This document shows positions 1-7,075 of a stretch of 64,000 bases of DNA, in pieces; position 1 is the stretch's first letter; every line of letters starts with the position of its first letter. The DNA is from Ruminococcus sp. (lineage in GTDB: Bacteria; Bacillota; Clostridia; Oscillospirales; Ruminococcaceae): positions 1 to 64,000 of the forward strand of contig SVNT01000006.1 in NCBI GenBank assembly GCA_015066785.1, given 5' to 3'. The translations under genes were made by a program, and so were the position numbers. The notes beneath the pieces are model-generated. The model was given only the letters and a program-made list of their open reading frames with translations. It ran no database searches and was not told the origin of the DNA.

Positions 1-17
1 AAACAGAATACACACAA

Positions 18-54
18 AAATCCCGTATCCAACGAAAAGCTGGATACGGGATTT
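18..54 (-). terminator. Intrinsic terminator downstream of ppdK
   Basis: A perfect 14-bp stem (18-31 pairing with 41-54) is followed, read on the reverse strand, by a run of T. It lies about 140 bases past the ppdK stop codon and is the only terminator visible there. Confidence 0.75.
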
Positions 55-60
55 ATCATT

Positions 61-193
61 TTAATATTCCAGATAAACATCAACAGTCAGGTCGTTCCAT
101 TGATTTTCTCTCAAGTACGAGCCTGTGGCTTTTCGGAAGGCTTTAGCCTCGTCAAAACCTATGCTGAATGTGTGAAAAGGCGTTCGCCTATCT
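61..193 (-). other. 3' trailer of ppdK with an unexplained open frame
   Basis: Between the ppdK stop and its terminator lies a reverse-strand frame, shifted +1 from ppdK, that stays open for about 45 codons and ends with TAA at 61-63. Its translation looks protein-like (for example F-x-I-G-F-D-E-A-K-A-F-R-K and D-V-Y-L-E-Y at the end). There is no start codon or ribosome binding site of its own. It may be a decayed gene tail or only a trailer; I do not recognise the peptide. Confidence 0.25.
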
Positions 194-2815
194 TTATCTG
201 AGTGCAGCCTGTGCAGCAGCAAGTCTTGCGATCGGCACACGGAAAGGTGAGCAAGATACGTATGTAAGACCGAGCTGGTGGCAGAATTCTACTGATGTAG
301 GATCTCCGCCGTGTTCGCCACAGATACCGATGTGGAGGTTCGGATTTACAGGCTTACCAAGCTTGATAGCCATATCCATGAGCTTACCAACACCTGTCTG
401 GTCGAGCTTAGCAAACGGATCGTTTTCGAAGATCTTAGCATCGTAGTAAGCGTTGAGGAACTTACCAGCGTCGTCACGTGAGAAGCCATATGTCATCTGT
501 GTAAGGTCGTTTGTACCGAAGCAGAAGAAGTCAGCTTCCTTAGCGATTTCGTCAGCTGTAAGAGCAGCACGAGGAATTTCGATCATTGTACCAACTTCGT
601 ACTTGAGGTCAGCACCAGCAGCAGCGATAACAGCGTCAGCTGTTTCAACTACAACATTCTTAACGTACTTGAGTTCCTTGATTTCGCCTACGAGAGGAAT
701 CATGATTTCAGGAACGATTGTCCAATCAGGATGAGCCTTCTTAACGTTGATAGCAGCCTTGATTACAGCAGCTGTCTGCATCTTAGCAATTTCAGGATAT
801 GTAACTGCAAGACGGCATCCACGATGACCCATCATCGGGTTGAATTCGTGGAGTGAAGCGATGATATTCTTGATATCTTCAACTGTCTTGCCCTGAGCAG
901 CAGCGAGAGCCTTGATGTCAGCTTCTTCTGTAGGAACGAATTCGTGGAGAGGAGGATCAAGGAATCTGATTGTTACAGGGTTACCTTCAAGAGCCTCGTA
1001 GAGAGCTTCAAAGTCAGCCTGCTGGATAGGTTCGATCTTAGCGAGAGCTGCTTCTCTTTCTTCTACTGTGTCAGAACAGATCATTTCACGGAATGCAGCA
1101 ATTCTGTCAGCTTCAAAGAACATATGCTCTGTACGGCAGAGACCGATACCTTCAGCGCCGAGTTCACGAGCCTTCTTAGCGTCAGTAGGTGTATCAGCGT
1201 TTGTTCTTACCTTAAGAACTCTGTACTTGTCAGCCCAAGCCATGATTCTTCCGAATTCACCAGCGATTGTAGCATCAACTGTAGGAATTACGCCGTCGTA
1301 GATGTTACCTGTTGAACCGTCAATTGAAATGTAATCGCCTTCAGTAAATGTCTTACCAGCGAGTGTGAACTTCTTGTTTTCTTCATCCATCTTGATGTCG
1401 CCGCATCCTGATACGCAGCATGTACCCATACCACGAGCAACAACAGCAGCGTGAGATGTCATACCACCACGAACTGTGAGGATACCCTGTGAAGCCTTCA
1501 TACCTGTGATGTCTTCAGGTGATGTTTCGAGACGAACGAGAACAACCTTTTCTCCTCTTGCGTTCCATGTTTCAGCGTCTTCAGCTGTGAATACGATCTT
1601 ACCGCAAGCAGCTCCGGGAGAAGCACCGAGACCCTTACCCATAGGAGTAGCAGCCTTGAGTGCCTTAGCGTCGAACTGAGGATGGAGAAGTGTGTCGAGG
1701 TTACGAGGATCAATCATAAGAACAGCTTCCTGTTCAGTTCTCATTCCTTCGTCTACGAGGTCACAAGCGATCTTGAGAGCAGCCTGAGCAGTTCTCTTAC
1801 CGTTTCTTGTCTGGAGCATATAGAGCTTACCGTGTTCAACAGTAAATTCCATATCCTGCATGTCACGGTAGTGGTTTTCGAGTGTTGAGCAAACTTCTGT
1901 GAACTGCTTGAATGCTTCAGGGAACTTTTCTTCCATCTGAGCGATAGGCATAGGAGTACGAACGCCTGCAACAACGTCTTCACCCTGTGCGTTTGTAAGG
2001 AATTCACCCATGAGCTTCTTTTCACCTGTAGCAGGGTCACGAGTAAATGCAACACCTGTACCACAGTCATCGCCCATGTTACCGAATGCCATCATCTGTA
2101 CGTTTACAGCAGTACCCCATGAGTAAGGGATATCGTTGTCACGACGGTAAACGTTAGCTCTGGGGTTGTCCCATGAACGGAATACAGCCTTAACTGCACC
2201 CATGAGCTGTTCCTTAGGATCTGTCGGGAAGTCCTGTCCGATCTTAGCCTTGTATTCAGCCTTGAACTGTGCAGCGAGTTCCTTGAGGTCGTCAGCTGTG
2301 AGGTCAACGTCCTGAGTAACGCCCTTCTTTTCCTTCATTTCGTCGATAAGCTCTTCGAAGTACTTCTTACCAACTTCCATAACTACGTCAGAGTACATCT
2401 GGATGAATCTTCTATAGCAGTCCCAAGCCCAACGAGGATTGTTGGATGCTTCTGCCATGTAGTTTACAACGTCTTCGTTAAGACCGAGGTTGAGGATTGT
2501 ATCCATCATACCGGGCATTGAAGCACGGGCACCTGAACGAACTGAAACGAGAAGAGGATTGGTCTTGTCGCCGAACTTCTTACCTGTAACTTCTTCCATC
2601 TTAACGATGTATTCGTTAATCTGAGCCTGGATTTCGTCGTTGATTTTCTTTCCGTCATCATAATAAGCTGTACAAGCTTCTGTGGAAATTGTGAAACCCT
2701 GAGGAACAGGAAGACCCATGTTGGTCATTTCTGCAAGGTTTGCACCCTTACCACCGAGGATTTCACGCATGTCTGCATTACCCTCTGAGAATAAATAACA
2801 GTACTGTTTTGCCAT
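194..2815 (-). CDS. ppdK: Pyruvate, phosphate dikinase
   Basis: PPDK interconverts pyruvate, ATP and phosphate with phosphoenolpyruvate, AMP and pyrophosphate; in clostridia it often serves PPi-linked glycolysis. At 873 residues it has the full family length. The nucleotide-binding N-terminal domain (G-G-K-G-A-N at 21-26), the phospho-carrier histidine in G-G-M-T-S-H (His455) and the C-terminal PEP-binding cysteine in G-I-C-G-E-H (Cys832) are all present. The ATG at 2815 follows a GGAGGT ribosome binding site. It is a single-gene unit with its own promoter and terminator. A pyrophosphatase gene lies at 29.5 kb. Confidence 0.97.
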   Translation of the reverse strand: MAKQYCYLFSEGNADMREILGGKGANLAEMTNMGLPVPQGFTISTEACTAYYDDGKKINDEIQAQINEYIVKMEEVTGKKFGDKTNPLLVSVRSGARASMPGMMDTILNLGLNEDVVNYMAEASNNPRWAWDCYRRFIQMYSDVVMEVGKKYFEELIDEMKEKKGVTQDVDLTADDLKELAAQFKAEYKAKIGQDFPTDPKEQLMGAVKAVFRSWDNPRANVYRRDNDIPYSWGTAVNVQMMAFGNMGDDCGTGVAFTRDPATGEKKLMGEFLTNAQGEDVVAGVRTPMPIAQMEEKFPEAFKQFTEVCSTLENHYRDMQDMEFTVEHGKLYMLQTRNGKRTAQAALKIACDLVDEGMRTEQEAVLMIDPRNLDTLLHPQFDAKALKAATPMGKGLGASPGAACGKIVFTAEDAETWNARGEKVVLVRLETSPEDITGMKASQGILTVRGGMTSHAAVVARGMGTCCVSGCGDIKMDEENKKFTLAGKTFTEGDYISIDGSTGNIYDGVIPTVDATIAGEFGRIMAWADKYRVLKVRTNADTPTDAKKARELGAEGIGLCRTEHMFFEADRIAAFREMICSDTVEEREAALAKIEPIQQADFEALYEALEGNPVTIRFLDPPLHEFVPTEEADIKALAAAQGKTVEDIKNIIASLHEFNPMMGHRGCRLAVTYPEIAKMQTAAVIKAAINVKKAHPDWTIVPEIMIPLVGEIKELKYVKNVVVETADAVIAAAGADLKYEVGTMIEIPRAALTADEIAKEADFFCFGTNDLTQMTYGFSRDDAGKFLNAYYDAKIFENDPFAKLDQTGVGKLMDMAIKLGKPVNPNLHIGICGEHGGDPTSVEFCHQLGLTYVSCSPFRVPIARLAAAQAALR

Positions 2816-2844
2816 TGGTATCTACCTCCAAAAAATATTCTTCC

Positions 2845-2905
2845 CCGTAATGATATCCCGTTTCCTCTTCCAAAAGAAACAAAAACATTGAATATATCAT
2901 CACGG
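2845..2905 (-). promoter_or_regulatory. Long-range stem in the ppdK leader
   Basis: The arms CCGTAATGATAT (2845-2856) and ATATCATCACGG (2894-2905) pair over 11 of 12 positions across a 37-base loop. They sit inside the predicted ppdK mRNA leader, between promoter and ribosome binding site. There is no T-run, so it is not an obvious terminator. The role is unknown. Confidence 0.35.
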
Positions 2906-2915
2906 ACGCAAATAC

Positions 2916-2944
2916 ATTATAGCAGATTTAAAAACAATTTGCCA
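2916..2944 (-). promoter_or_regulatory. ppdK promoter
   Basis: On the reverse strand TGGCAA (2939-2944) and an extended -10 TGC-TATAAT (hexamer 2916-2921) are separated by 17 bases. The gene-free stretch 2816-3166 otherwise holds only A/T-rich DNA, the ppdK leader stem and the divergent glmU promoter. Confidence 0.65.
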
Positions 2945-3049
2945 CAGTTTTAACAAATTATTTTCTTTTACATTTGCTAAAAAAATTACAGTATTTTTAG
3001 TGCATTTTCACCAATAGAATGGTACTTTTTTAAAGATTGACAAAAAAGC

Positions 3050-3079
3050 TTGAAAAAATATCGGCTTTTGTGTTAAAAT
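3050..3079 (+). promoter_or_regulatory. glmU promoter
   Basis: TTGAAA (3050-3055) and TAAAAT (3074-3079) are 18 bases apart, about 90 bases before the glmU start. A TTGACA at 3037-3042 has no -10 box at proper spacing. Confidence 0.5.
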
Positions 3080-3166
3080 TATATGGAATATTAATTGTAA
3101 GGCTTACAGCCGTATATTTGCGATAAAAACAAAAACATTTTTTCAATAAAAAGGAGAATTTTCAGT

Positions 3167-4552
3167 ATGGAAAAAAACTGTGCCATAATCCTTGCAGGCG
3201 GCGAGGGAAAAAGAATGCGCTCTACCCTCCCCAAGCCTATGTTCAAGGTTCTCGGAGTTCCTATGCTCGAGTGGGTAATCGATGCGTGCAAGGACGCAGA
3301 AATCCGTGACCTCTGCATCGTAAAGGGCTACAATGCGGATGTTATCGAGGAATACATCGGCGATCGCTACCAGACAGTCCTCCAGGCAGAAAGAAAAGGC
3401 ACGGGTCACGCAGTTATGCAGGCTCTTGACTACCTCAGAAAGCACAACGAGGGAAACACAATCGTTCTTTGCGGAGATGCTCCGCTCATCGACAGCGATA
3501 CTATAAAAAATGCACTTGAAATCCACGAAAACAACGACAACGCCGTTACGGTAGTAACCGCTGTCCTTGACAACCCCACAGGCTACGGAAGAATTATCCG
3601 TGACGGAAGTGAACTTGAGGCAATAGTCGAAGAAAAGGACGCTGACGAAGAACAGGCGGCAATCAAGGAGATAAATTCGGGCGTTTACTGGTTCAAGACG
3701 CAGGCTCTTATCGACGCTCTCGGCGAAATCAAGCCGAATAATGTACAGGGAGAGTATTATCTCACCGACACAATAGAAATCCTCGTAAAAAAGAACATGA
3801 AAGCAGGCGCATACATAAGCACCAACCCGAATGTCGCTCTTGGTGCAAACGACCGCAAGGGACTCCTTGCCCTCAACAACGCCGCAAGAATGAGCGTCAT
3901 TGAAAAGCTCATGGACGACGGCGTTGAATTCACCTGCACAGACGGCGTTACAATCGGCAAGGATGTAAAAATCGGTGCAGGTACGACAATCCTTCAGGGC
4001 ACAATAATCGAAGGCAGCTCAATCATCGGTCACGACTGCGTAATCGGGCCTAACTGCTGGCTCCGTGAGGTCATTGTCGGAAACGCTACCGAACTCAATT
4101 CCGTTCAGGCAGAAGAAGCATTCATCGGCGACGACAACAAAATCGGGCCTTTCGTTCACATCAGACCGAACACAAAAATCAAGAACAAGGTCAAAATCGG
4201 AAACTTTGTCGAGGTCAAGAACTCCACAATCGACGACAGGACTTCCGTTGCACACCTCACCTATGTCGGCGACAGCGATGTCGGAAAGCACGTCAACTTC
4301 GGATGTGGCTGCGTAACTGTAAACTACGACGGTTGCAAGAAATACCGCACAGTCATCGGCGACGACGCATTCATCGGCTGTAACACAAACCTCATCGCAC
4401 CGGTCAAGGTCGGTGACGGAGCGTACACAGCGGCAGGAAGTACCGTCACAAAGAATGTTCCCGACGGTGCGCTTGCAATTGAGCGTGCAGACCTCCGCAT
4501 AAAAGAAGGTTACGCCGAAAGAAAACTCAAGGCAAGAAAGATACAGAAGTAA
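3167..4552 (+). CDS. glmU: Bifunctional UDP-GlcNAc pyrophosphorylase / glucosamine-1-P acetyltransferase
   Basis: GlmU makes UDP-N-acetylglucosamine for peptidoglycan from glucosamine-1-phosphate, acetyl-CoA and UTP in the cytoplasm. The N-terminal half has the nucleotidyltransferase signature L-A-G-G-x-G-K-R-M at residues 9-17 followed by P-K. The C-terminal half shows the hexapeptide repeats (I-G-x-x-x-x-I-G) of a left-handed beta helix from about residue 255 to 440. The 461-residue length is typical. The start follows AAAGGAG. It ends just before a strong terminator, so it is probably monocistronic. In many Firmicutes glmU is next to prs; here prs is 35 kb away. Confidence 0.96.
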   Translation: MEKNCAIILAGGEGKRMRSTLPKPMFKVLGVPMLEWVIDACKDAEIRDLCIVKGYNADVIEEYIGDRYQTVLQAERKGTGHAVMQALDYLRKHNEGNTIVLCGDAPLIDSDTIKNALEIHENNDNAVTVVTAVLDNPTGYGRIIRDGSELEAIVEEKDADEEQAAIKEINSGVYWFKTQALIDALGEIKPNNVQGEYYLTDTIEILVKKNMKAGAYISTNPNVALGANDRKGLLALNNAARMSVIEKLMDDGVEFTCTDGVTIGKDVKIGAGTTILQGTIIEGSSIIGHDCVIGPNCWLREVIVGNATELNSVQAEEAFIGDDNKIGPFVHIRPNTKIKNKVKIGNFVEVKNSTIDDRTSVAHLTYVGDSDVGKHVNFGCGCVTVNYDGCKKYRTVIGDDAFIGCNTNLIAPVKVGDGAYTAAGSTVTKNVPDGALAIERADLRIKEGYAERKLKARKIQK

Positions 4553-4557
4553 AAACG

Positions 4558-4585
4558 AGCACCATCCACATAAACGGATGGTGCT
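4558..4585 (+). terminator. glmU terminator, copy 1 of a repeated hairpin
   Basis: AGCACCATCC pairs with GGATGGTGCT around an 8-base loop and is followed by TTATTTT. The same 28 bases, including loop and tail, recur at 5593-5620. Confidence 0.9.
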
Positions 4586-4605
4586 TTATTTTCGCCCCGA
4601 TACTA

Positions 4606-4634
4606 TTGACTTATATACATTTAATGGTTATAAT
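4606..4634 (+). promoter_or_regulatory. Promoter of the lipoprotein gene
   Basis: TTGACT (4606-4611) and TATAAT (4629-4634) are spaced by 17 bases. The whole segment is about 80% identical to the promoter at 5885-5913, but the operator-like repeats around that copy are degenerate here. Confidence 0.8.
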
Positions 4635-4667
4635 TTGTAATACTGAACATAGTTAAAGGAGAAAAAA

Positions 4668-5585
4668 ATGAAAAAAACTTTTGCAGTCATCATCGCCGCT
4701 CTTACGGCTATGTCTTTTGCGGGATGTGACGATTATTCCGAGGTTACGGTTGCGGAAACAACCGACACAGCCGTTACAGAAACACAGCGTGAAGAAGAAA
4801 CATCCGAACCTGCCGAAAAAGGAAACGCAACTATTGAAGAAACCGTTCTGTTCGACGAAAACGGCGTAAAACTCACCGCTCTCGCCCTTGACTACGAAAA
4901 TCTTTCGTGGGTTGAGCTGAAGCTTCTCATCGAAAACAATTCGGGAGAAGAACTGGAGTTGAATTGCCACAGCGTTTCCGTCAACGGCTATATGATAAAC
5001 GAATCCATGTACATCGAAGCTGCCGACGGAGAAAAGATTGAAGACAGCCTCACCTTGAATTATATGTATCTGGAGGATTGCGGCATTGACGAAATCGCAG
5101 ATATTGAATTCACATTGGATATCTTCGATACCGAGCTGGAAAATTACACGGATTCTTCCGTAGTCCGAATCTGCACAACAGCCGCAGAAACTTTCGAATA
5201 CACCTATGACGACAGCGGCGAACCGGTATACAACGAAAACGACTTTAAAATCATAGTCAGAGGTATCGATGAAGACGCTTCCCTTCTCGGCCCCGGAATG
5301 ATAGTTTACATTGAGAATAACAGCGACAGATATGTTACTGTGTATGTCGAAGACGAGTATGTCAACGGGGTTGAAATGGACGCCGTATTTGCCTGCCCCA
5401 TAGCCCCCGGCAAGCGTGCCGTAGATACCGTTGTCTTCTGGGAATCCAACCTTGAGGAAAACAAAATCACCACCATCGAAGAAGTCTCGTTGTATTTCTA
5501 TATCACCGATGACGACACCTACGAAACCATCATAAACACAGAGCCTGTCAATGTGCAGTTCCATCAGAGTACCACGAGAAATTAA
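4668..5585 (+). CDS. Putative lipoprotein with two related domains
   Basis: This is a 305-residue protein of unknown function. A signal peptide ends in a lipobox (F-A-G-C, Cys20), so it is probably anchored to the outer face of the membrane. A Thr/Glu-rich linker follows to about residue 55. The rest looks like two diverged copies of one beta-rich domain: both contain an I-E-N-N-S core strand (near residues 87 and 226), preceded by a D-E-N-G-V-K or N-E-N-D-F-K strand. The ATG follows AAAGGAG. It has its own promoter and is bracketed by two copies of the same terminator. It resembles many uncharacterised Ruminococcus lipoproteins with immunoglobulin-like folds; that is an inference from appearance only. 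Confidence 0.8.
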   Translation: MKKTFAVIIAALTAMSFAGCDDYSEVTVAETTDTAVTETQREEETSEPAEKGNATIEETVLFDENGVKLTALALDYENLSWVELKLLIENNSGEELELNCHSVSVNGYMINESMYIEAADGEKIEDSLTLNYMYLEDCGIDEIADIEFTLDIFDTELENYTDSSVVRICTTAAETFEYTYDDSGEPVYNENDFKIIVRGIDEDASLLGPGMIVYIENNSDRYVTVYVEDEYVNGVEMDAVFACPIAPGKRAVDTVVFWESNLEENKITTIEEVSLYFYITDDDTYETIINTEPVNVQFHQSTTRN

Positions 5586-5592
5586 AAAAGCA

Positions 5593-5620
5593 AGCACCAT
5601 CCACATAAACGGATGGTGCT
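5593..5620. terminator. Shared terminator, copy 2 of the repeated hairpin
   Basis: Identical to 4558-4585. It lies between the convergent lipoprotein gene and the XRE regulator gene, whose stop codon begins one base further on, and can serve both strands. Confidence 0.85.
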
Positions 5621-5824
5621 TTATTTTCTGTCTGTTCTTCCGAGAATGTAATCCGTGGATACTTTATAAAAATCAGCAAGTATAAGAAGATGCTCAACAG
5701 GAATTGTGAGCGCTCCCCTCTCATACCTTGAATACACCGTCTGACTTGTGAAAAGCAGCTTGGCTATTTCCGTCTGCGTCATATCCTTGTCCTCACGCAA
5801 ATCTCTTAATCTCGGAAAATACAC
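5621..5824 (-). CDS. XRE-family transcriptional regulator
   Basis: This 67-residue cytoplasmic protein consists of a single helix-turn-helix domain of the Cro/C1 type: T-Q-T-E-I-A-K-L-L forms the first helix and S-Q-T-V-Y-S-R-Y-E-R-G the recognition helix, and it ends in the usual D-Y-I-L-G-R. I chose a GTG start (5822-5824) because GAGGAG lies nine bases upstream. It is divergent from a small membrane protein gene, and two perfect inverted repeats fill the gap. It is therefore probably an autoregulator and repressor of that gene. No metabolic ligand domain is present. Confidence 0.85.
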   Translation of the reverse strand: MYFPRLRDLREDKDMTQTEIAKLLFTSQTVYSRYERGALTIPVEHLLILADFYKVSTDYILGRTDRK

Positions 5825-5867
5825 AAAATCACACTCCTCATTTTGTCAGATGTAACAATATTTTTCT

Positions 5868-5938
5868 AGTACTCTTCGGTACTATTGACTTTAGCACATC
5901 TAACGGTTATAATTTGTATTATAGTACTTATTGGTACT
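5868..5938 (+). promoter_or_regulatory. Promoter flanked by twin AGTAC-N6-GTACT operators
   Basis: TTGACT (5885-5890) and TATAAT (5908-5913) are 17 bases apart. One inverted repeat, AGTAC-N6-GTACT, ends one base before the -35 box (5868-5883). A second lies just past the -10 box over the expected start site (5923-5938). Both have perfect half-sites and the same 6-base spacing, 55 bases apart. The placement suits repression by the divergent XRE protein; that link is inferred. Confidence 0.75.
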
Positions 5939-5965
5939 AAATATTATTTATGTGGGTGGTTTATT

Positions 5966-6280
5966 ATGAAAAACAATTATTCTCTGCAAAAATTCAACAC
6001 AGCATTTATATTTTGCATTATTGCGATTATTCTCTTTTTTATATTTGCAATAATCTCTTCTGTATCCGGAGAAGGAGGCTTAATAATAACAGGACTTTCC
6101 TTTTTAGTAATACCGGTTGTCTGCGCACTACATAGCTTATTAAGTGACATTGTACTAAAAAAGGGATATTCTAAAGAAGAAATACCTGTGTTTAAAATTT
6201 TAATTATAATGGGGATTTTTGCTTTTTGGTATGTAATAGCATTGCCCGACAAAAATTCTCAATTTTCACAGGAGTCATAA
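5966..6280 (+). CDS. Small three-helix membrane protein
   Basis: This is a 104-residue protein of unknown function, read from the ATG at 5966. An upstream in-frame start at 5885 would lie inside the promoter, so it is rejected. Hydrophobic segments at about residues 12-32, 36-58 and 77-95 predict three membrane spans. The short polar stretch K-K-G-Y-S-K-E-E lies between the second and third. The ribosome binding site is weak (GGGTGG). It is transcribed from the operator-flanked promoter shared with the XRE regulator, which suggests a regulator/membrane-protein pair such as an immunity or stress cassette. That function is a guess. Confidence 0.65.
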   Translation: MKNNYSLQKFNTAFIFCIIAIILFFIFAIISSVSGEGGLIITGLSFLVIPVVCALHSLLSDIVLKKGYSKEEIPVFKILIIMGIFAFWYVIALPDKNSQFSQES

Positions 6281-6322
6281 CACTGATACCTGCAAAGACT
6301 GCGGTTACCAAAAGTAAATATC

Positions 6323-6364
6323 TTGCATTTCAGAACCGTCTGTGTTATAATAGCACAGACGGTT
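6323..6364 (+). promoter_or_regulatory. pth-mfd promoter inside an 11-bp inverted repeat
   Basis: TTGCAT (6323-6328) and TATAAT (6346-6351) are separated by 17 bases. The -10 box lies in the 9-base centre of a perfect inverted repeat: AACCGTCTGTG at 6334-6344 and its mirror at 6354-6364. No T-run follows on either strand, so an operator is more likely than a terminator. Confidence 0.6.
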
Positions 6365-6383
6365 AATTTAATGTATCCACACA

Positions 6384-6405
6384 CCCCATTCCCGACGGAA
6401 TGGGG
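6384..6405 (+). promoter_or_regulatory. Leader hairpin before pth
   Basis: CCCCATTCC and GGAATGGGG form a perfect 9-bp stem with a CGAC loop in the leader of the pth-mfd transcript. It is not followed by T residues. The role is unknown. Confidence 0.5.
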
Positions 6406-6439
6406 CTATGTCAGTTTATAGAGAAAAAGGAGAAACACA

Positions 6440-7066
6440 ATGGACAATCTCGCTGAACTTTTCAAGAAGATATCAGGCTCTTCCCGTGAGCCTGCGGGCG
6501 CTGTCGAGTACATCATCGTAGGCCTCGGCAATGTCGGCACGGACTACGAAGGAACACGCCACAACGCAGGCTTTATGGCAATTGACAGACTTGCAAGAAA
6601 ATACAATACAGACATAAAGAAACTGAAATTCAAATCCCTTTGCGGAGATGTTGTGATTTCGGGAAAAAGATGTCTCCTGGTAAAGCCGTCGACATTTATG
6701 AACCTCAGCGGTCAGGCGGTTGTAGAGGCGATGGAATTCTACAAAATCCCCACAGAAAATGTAATCGTACTCTACGACGATATTTCCCTGCCGCCCTCAA
6801 AACTCCGTGTGCGCCGCAAAGGCAGTGACGGCGGTCATAACGGAATAAAAAACATAATATACCTTACAGGTAAGAACGATTTTCCGAGGGTGAAAATCGG
6901 CGTAGGTGAACGCCCCAACCCGAATATCGACCTTGCCGACTGGGTACTTTCCCGCTTCAAAAAGGAAGAGTACGAAGCGCTTTCCGAGGCGCTTGACAAA
7001 TCCGTTACCTGCGTGGAGCTTATCGTCGACGGAAAAATCGACGAGGCTATGAACCGTTTCAATTAA
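6440..7066 (+). CDS. pth: Peptidyl-tRNA hydrolase
   Basis: Pth releases tRNA from prematurely dropped peptidyl-tRNA. The catalytic histidine lies in T-R-H-N-A-G-F (His41), with F-M-N-L-S-G and Y-D-D-I-S-L-P following in the expected order. The 208-residue protein carries about 22 residues before the usual V-G-L-G-N start of the fold. This could be a real extension; the AAAGGAG immediately before the ATG at 6440 supports the long start. It is followed nine bases later by mfd, a gene pair common in Firmicutes. Confidence 0.95.
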   Translation: MDNLAELFKKISGSSREPAGAVEYIIVGLGNVGTDYEGTRHNAGFMAIDRLARKYNTDIKKLKFKSLCGDVVISGKRCLLVKPSTFMNLSGQAVVEAMEFYKIPTENVIVLYDDISLPPSKLRVRRKGSDGGHNGIKNIIYLTGKNDFPRVKIGVGERPNPNIDLADWVLSRFKKEEYEALSEALDKSVTCVELIVDGKIDEAMNRFN

Positions 7067-7075
7067 GGAGAACCC

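Noticed and set aside
4653..5606. A 317-codon open frame on the reverse strand opposite the lipoprotein gene
   Set aside because: It is the mirror of the lipoprotein reading frame, has no ribosome binding site and runs through the terminator hairpins; its translation is low-complexity Val/Phe-rich.
5885..5965. N-terminal extension of the 104-residue membrane protein
   Set aside because: The extended start lies within the -35 box of the promoter, so those codons cannot be in the main transcript.
6334..6364. Inverted repeat before pth read as a terminator of the small membrane protein gene
   Set aside because: No T-run follows on either strand and a good -10 box lies in its centre, so a promoter/operator reading fits better.
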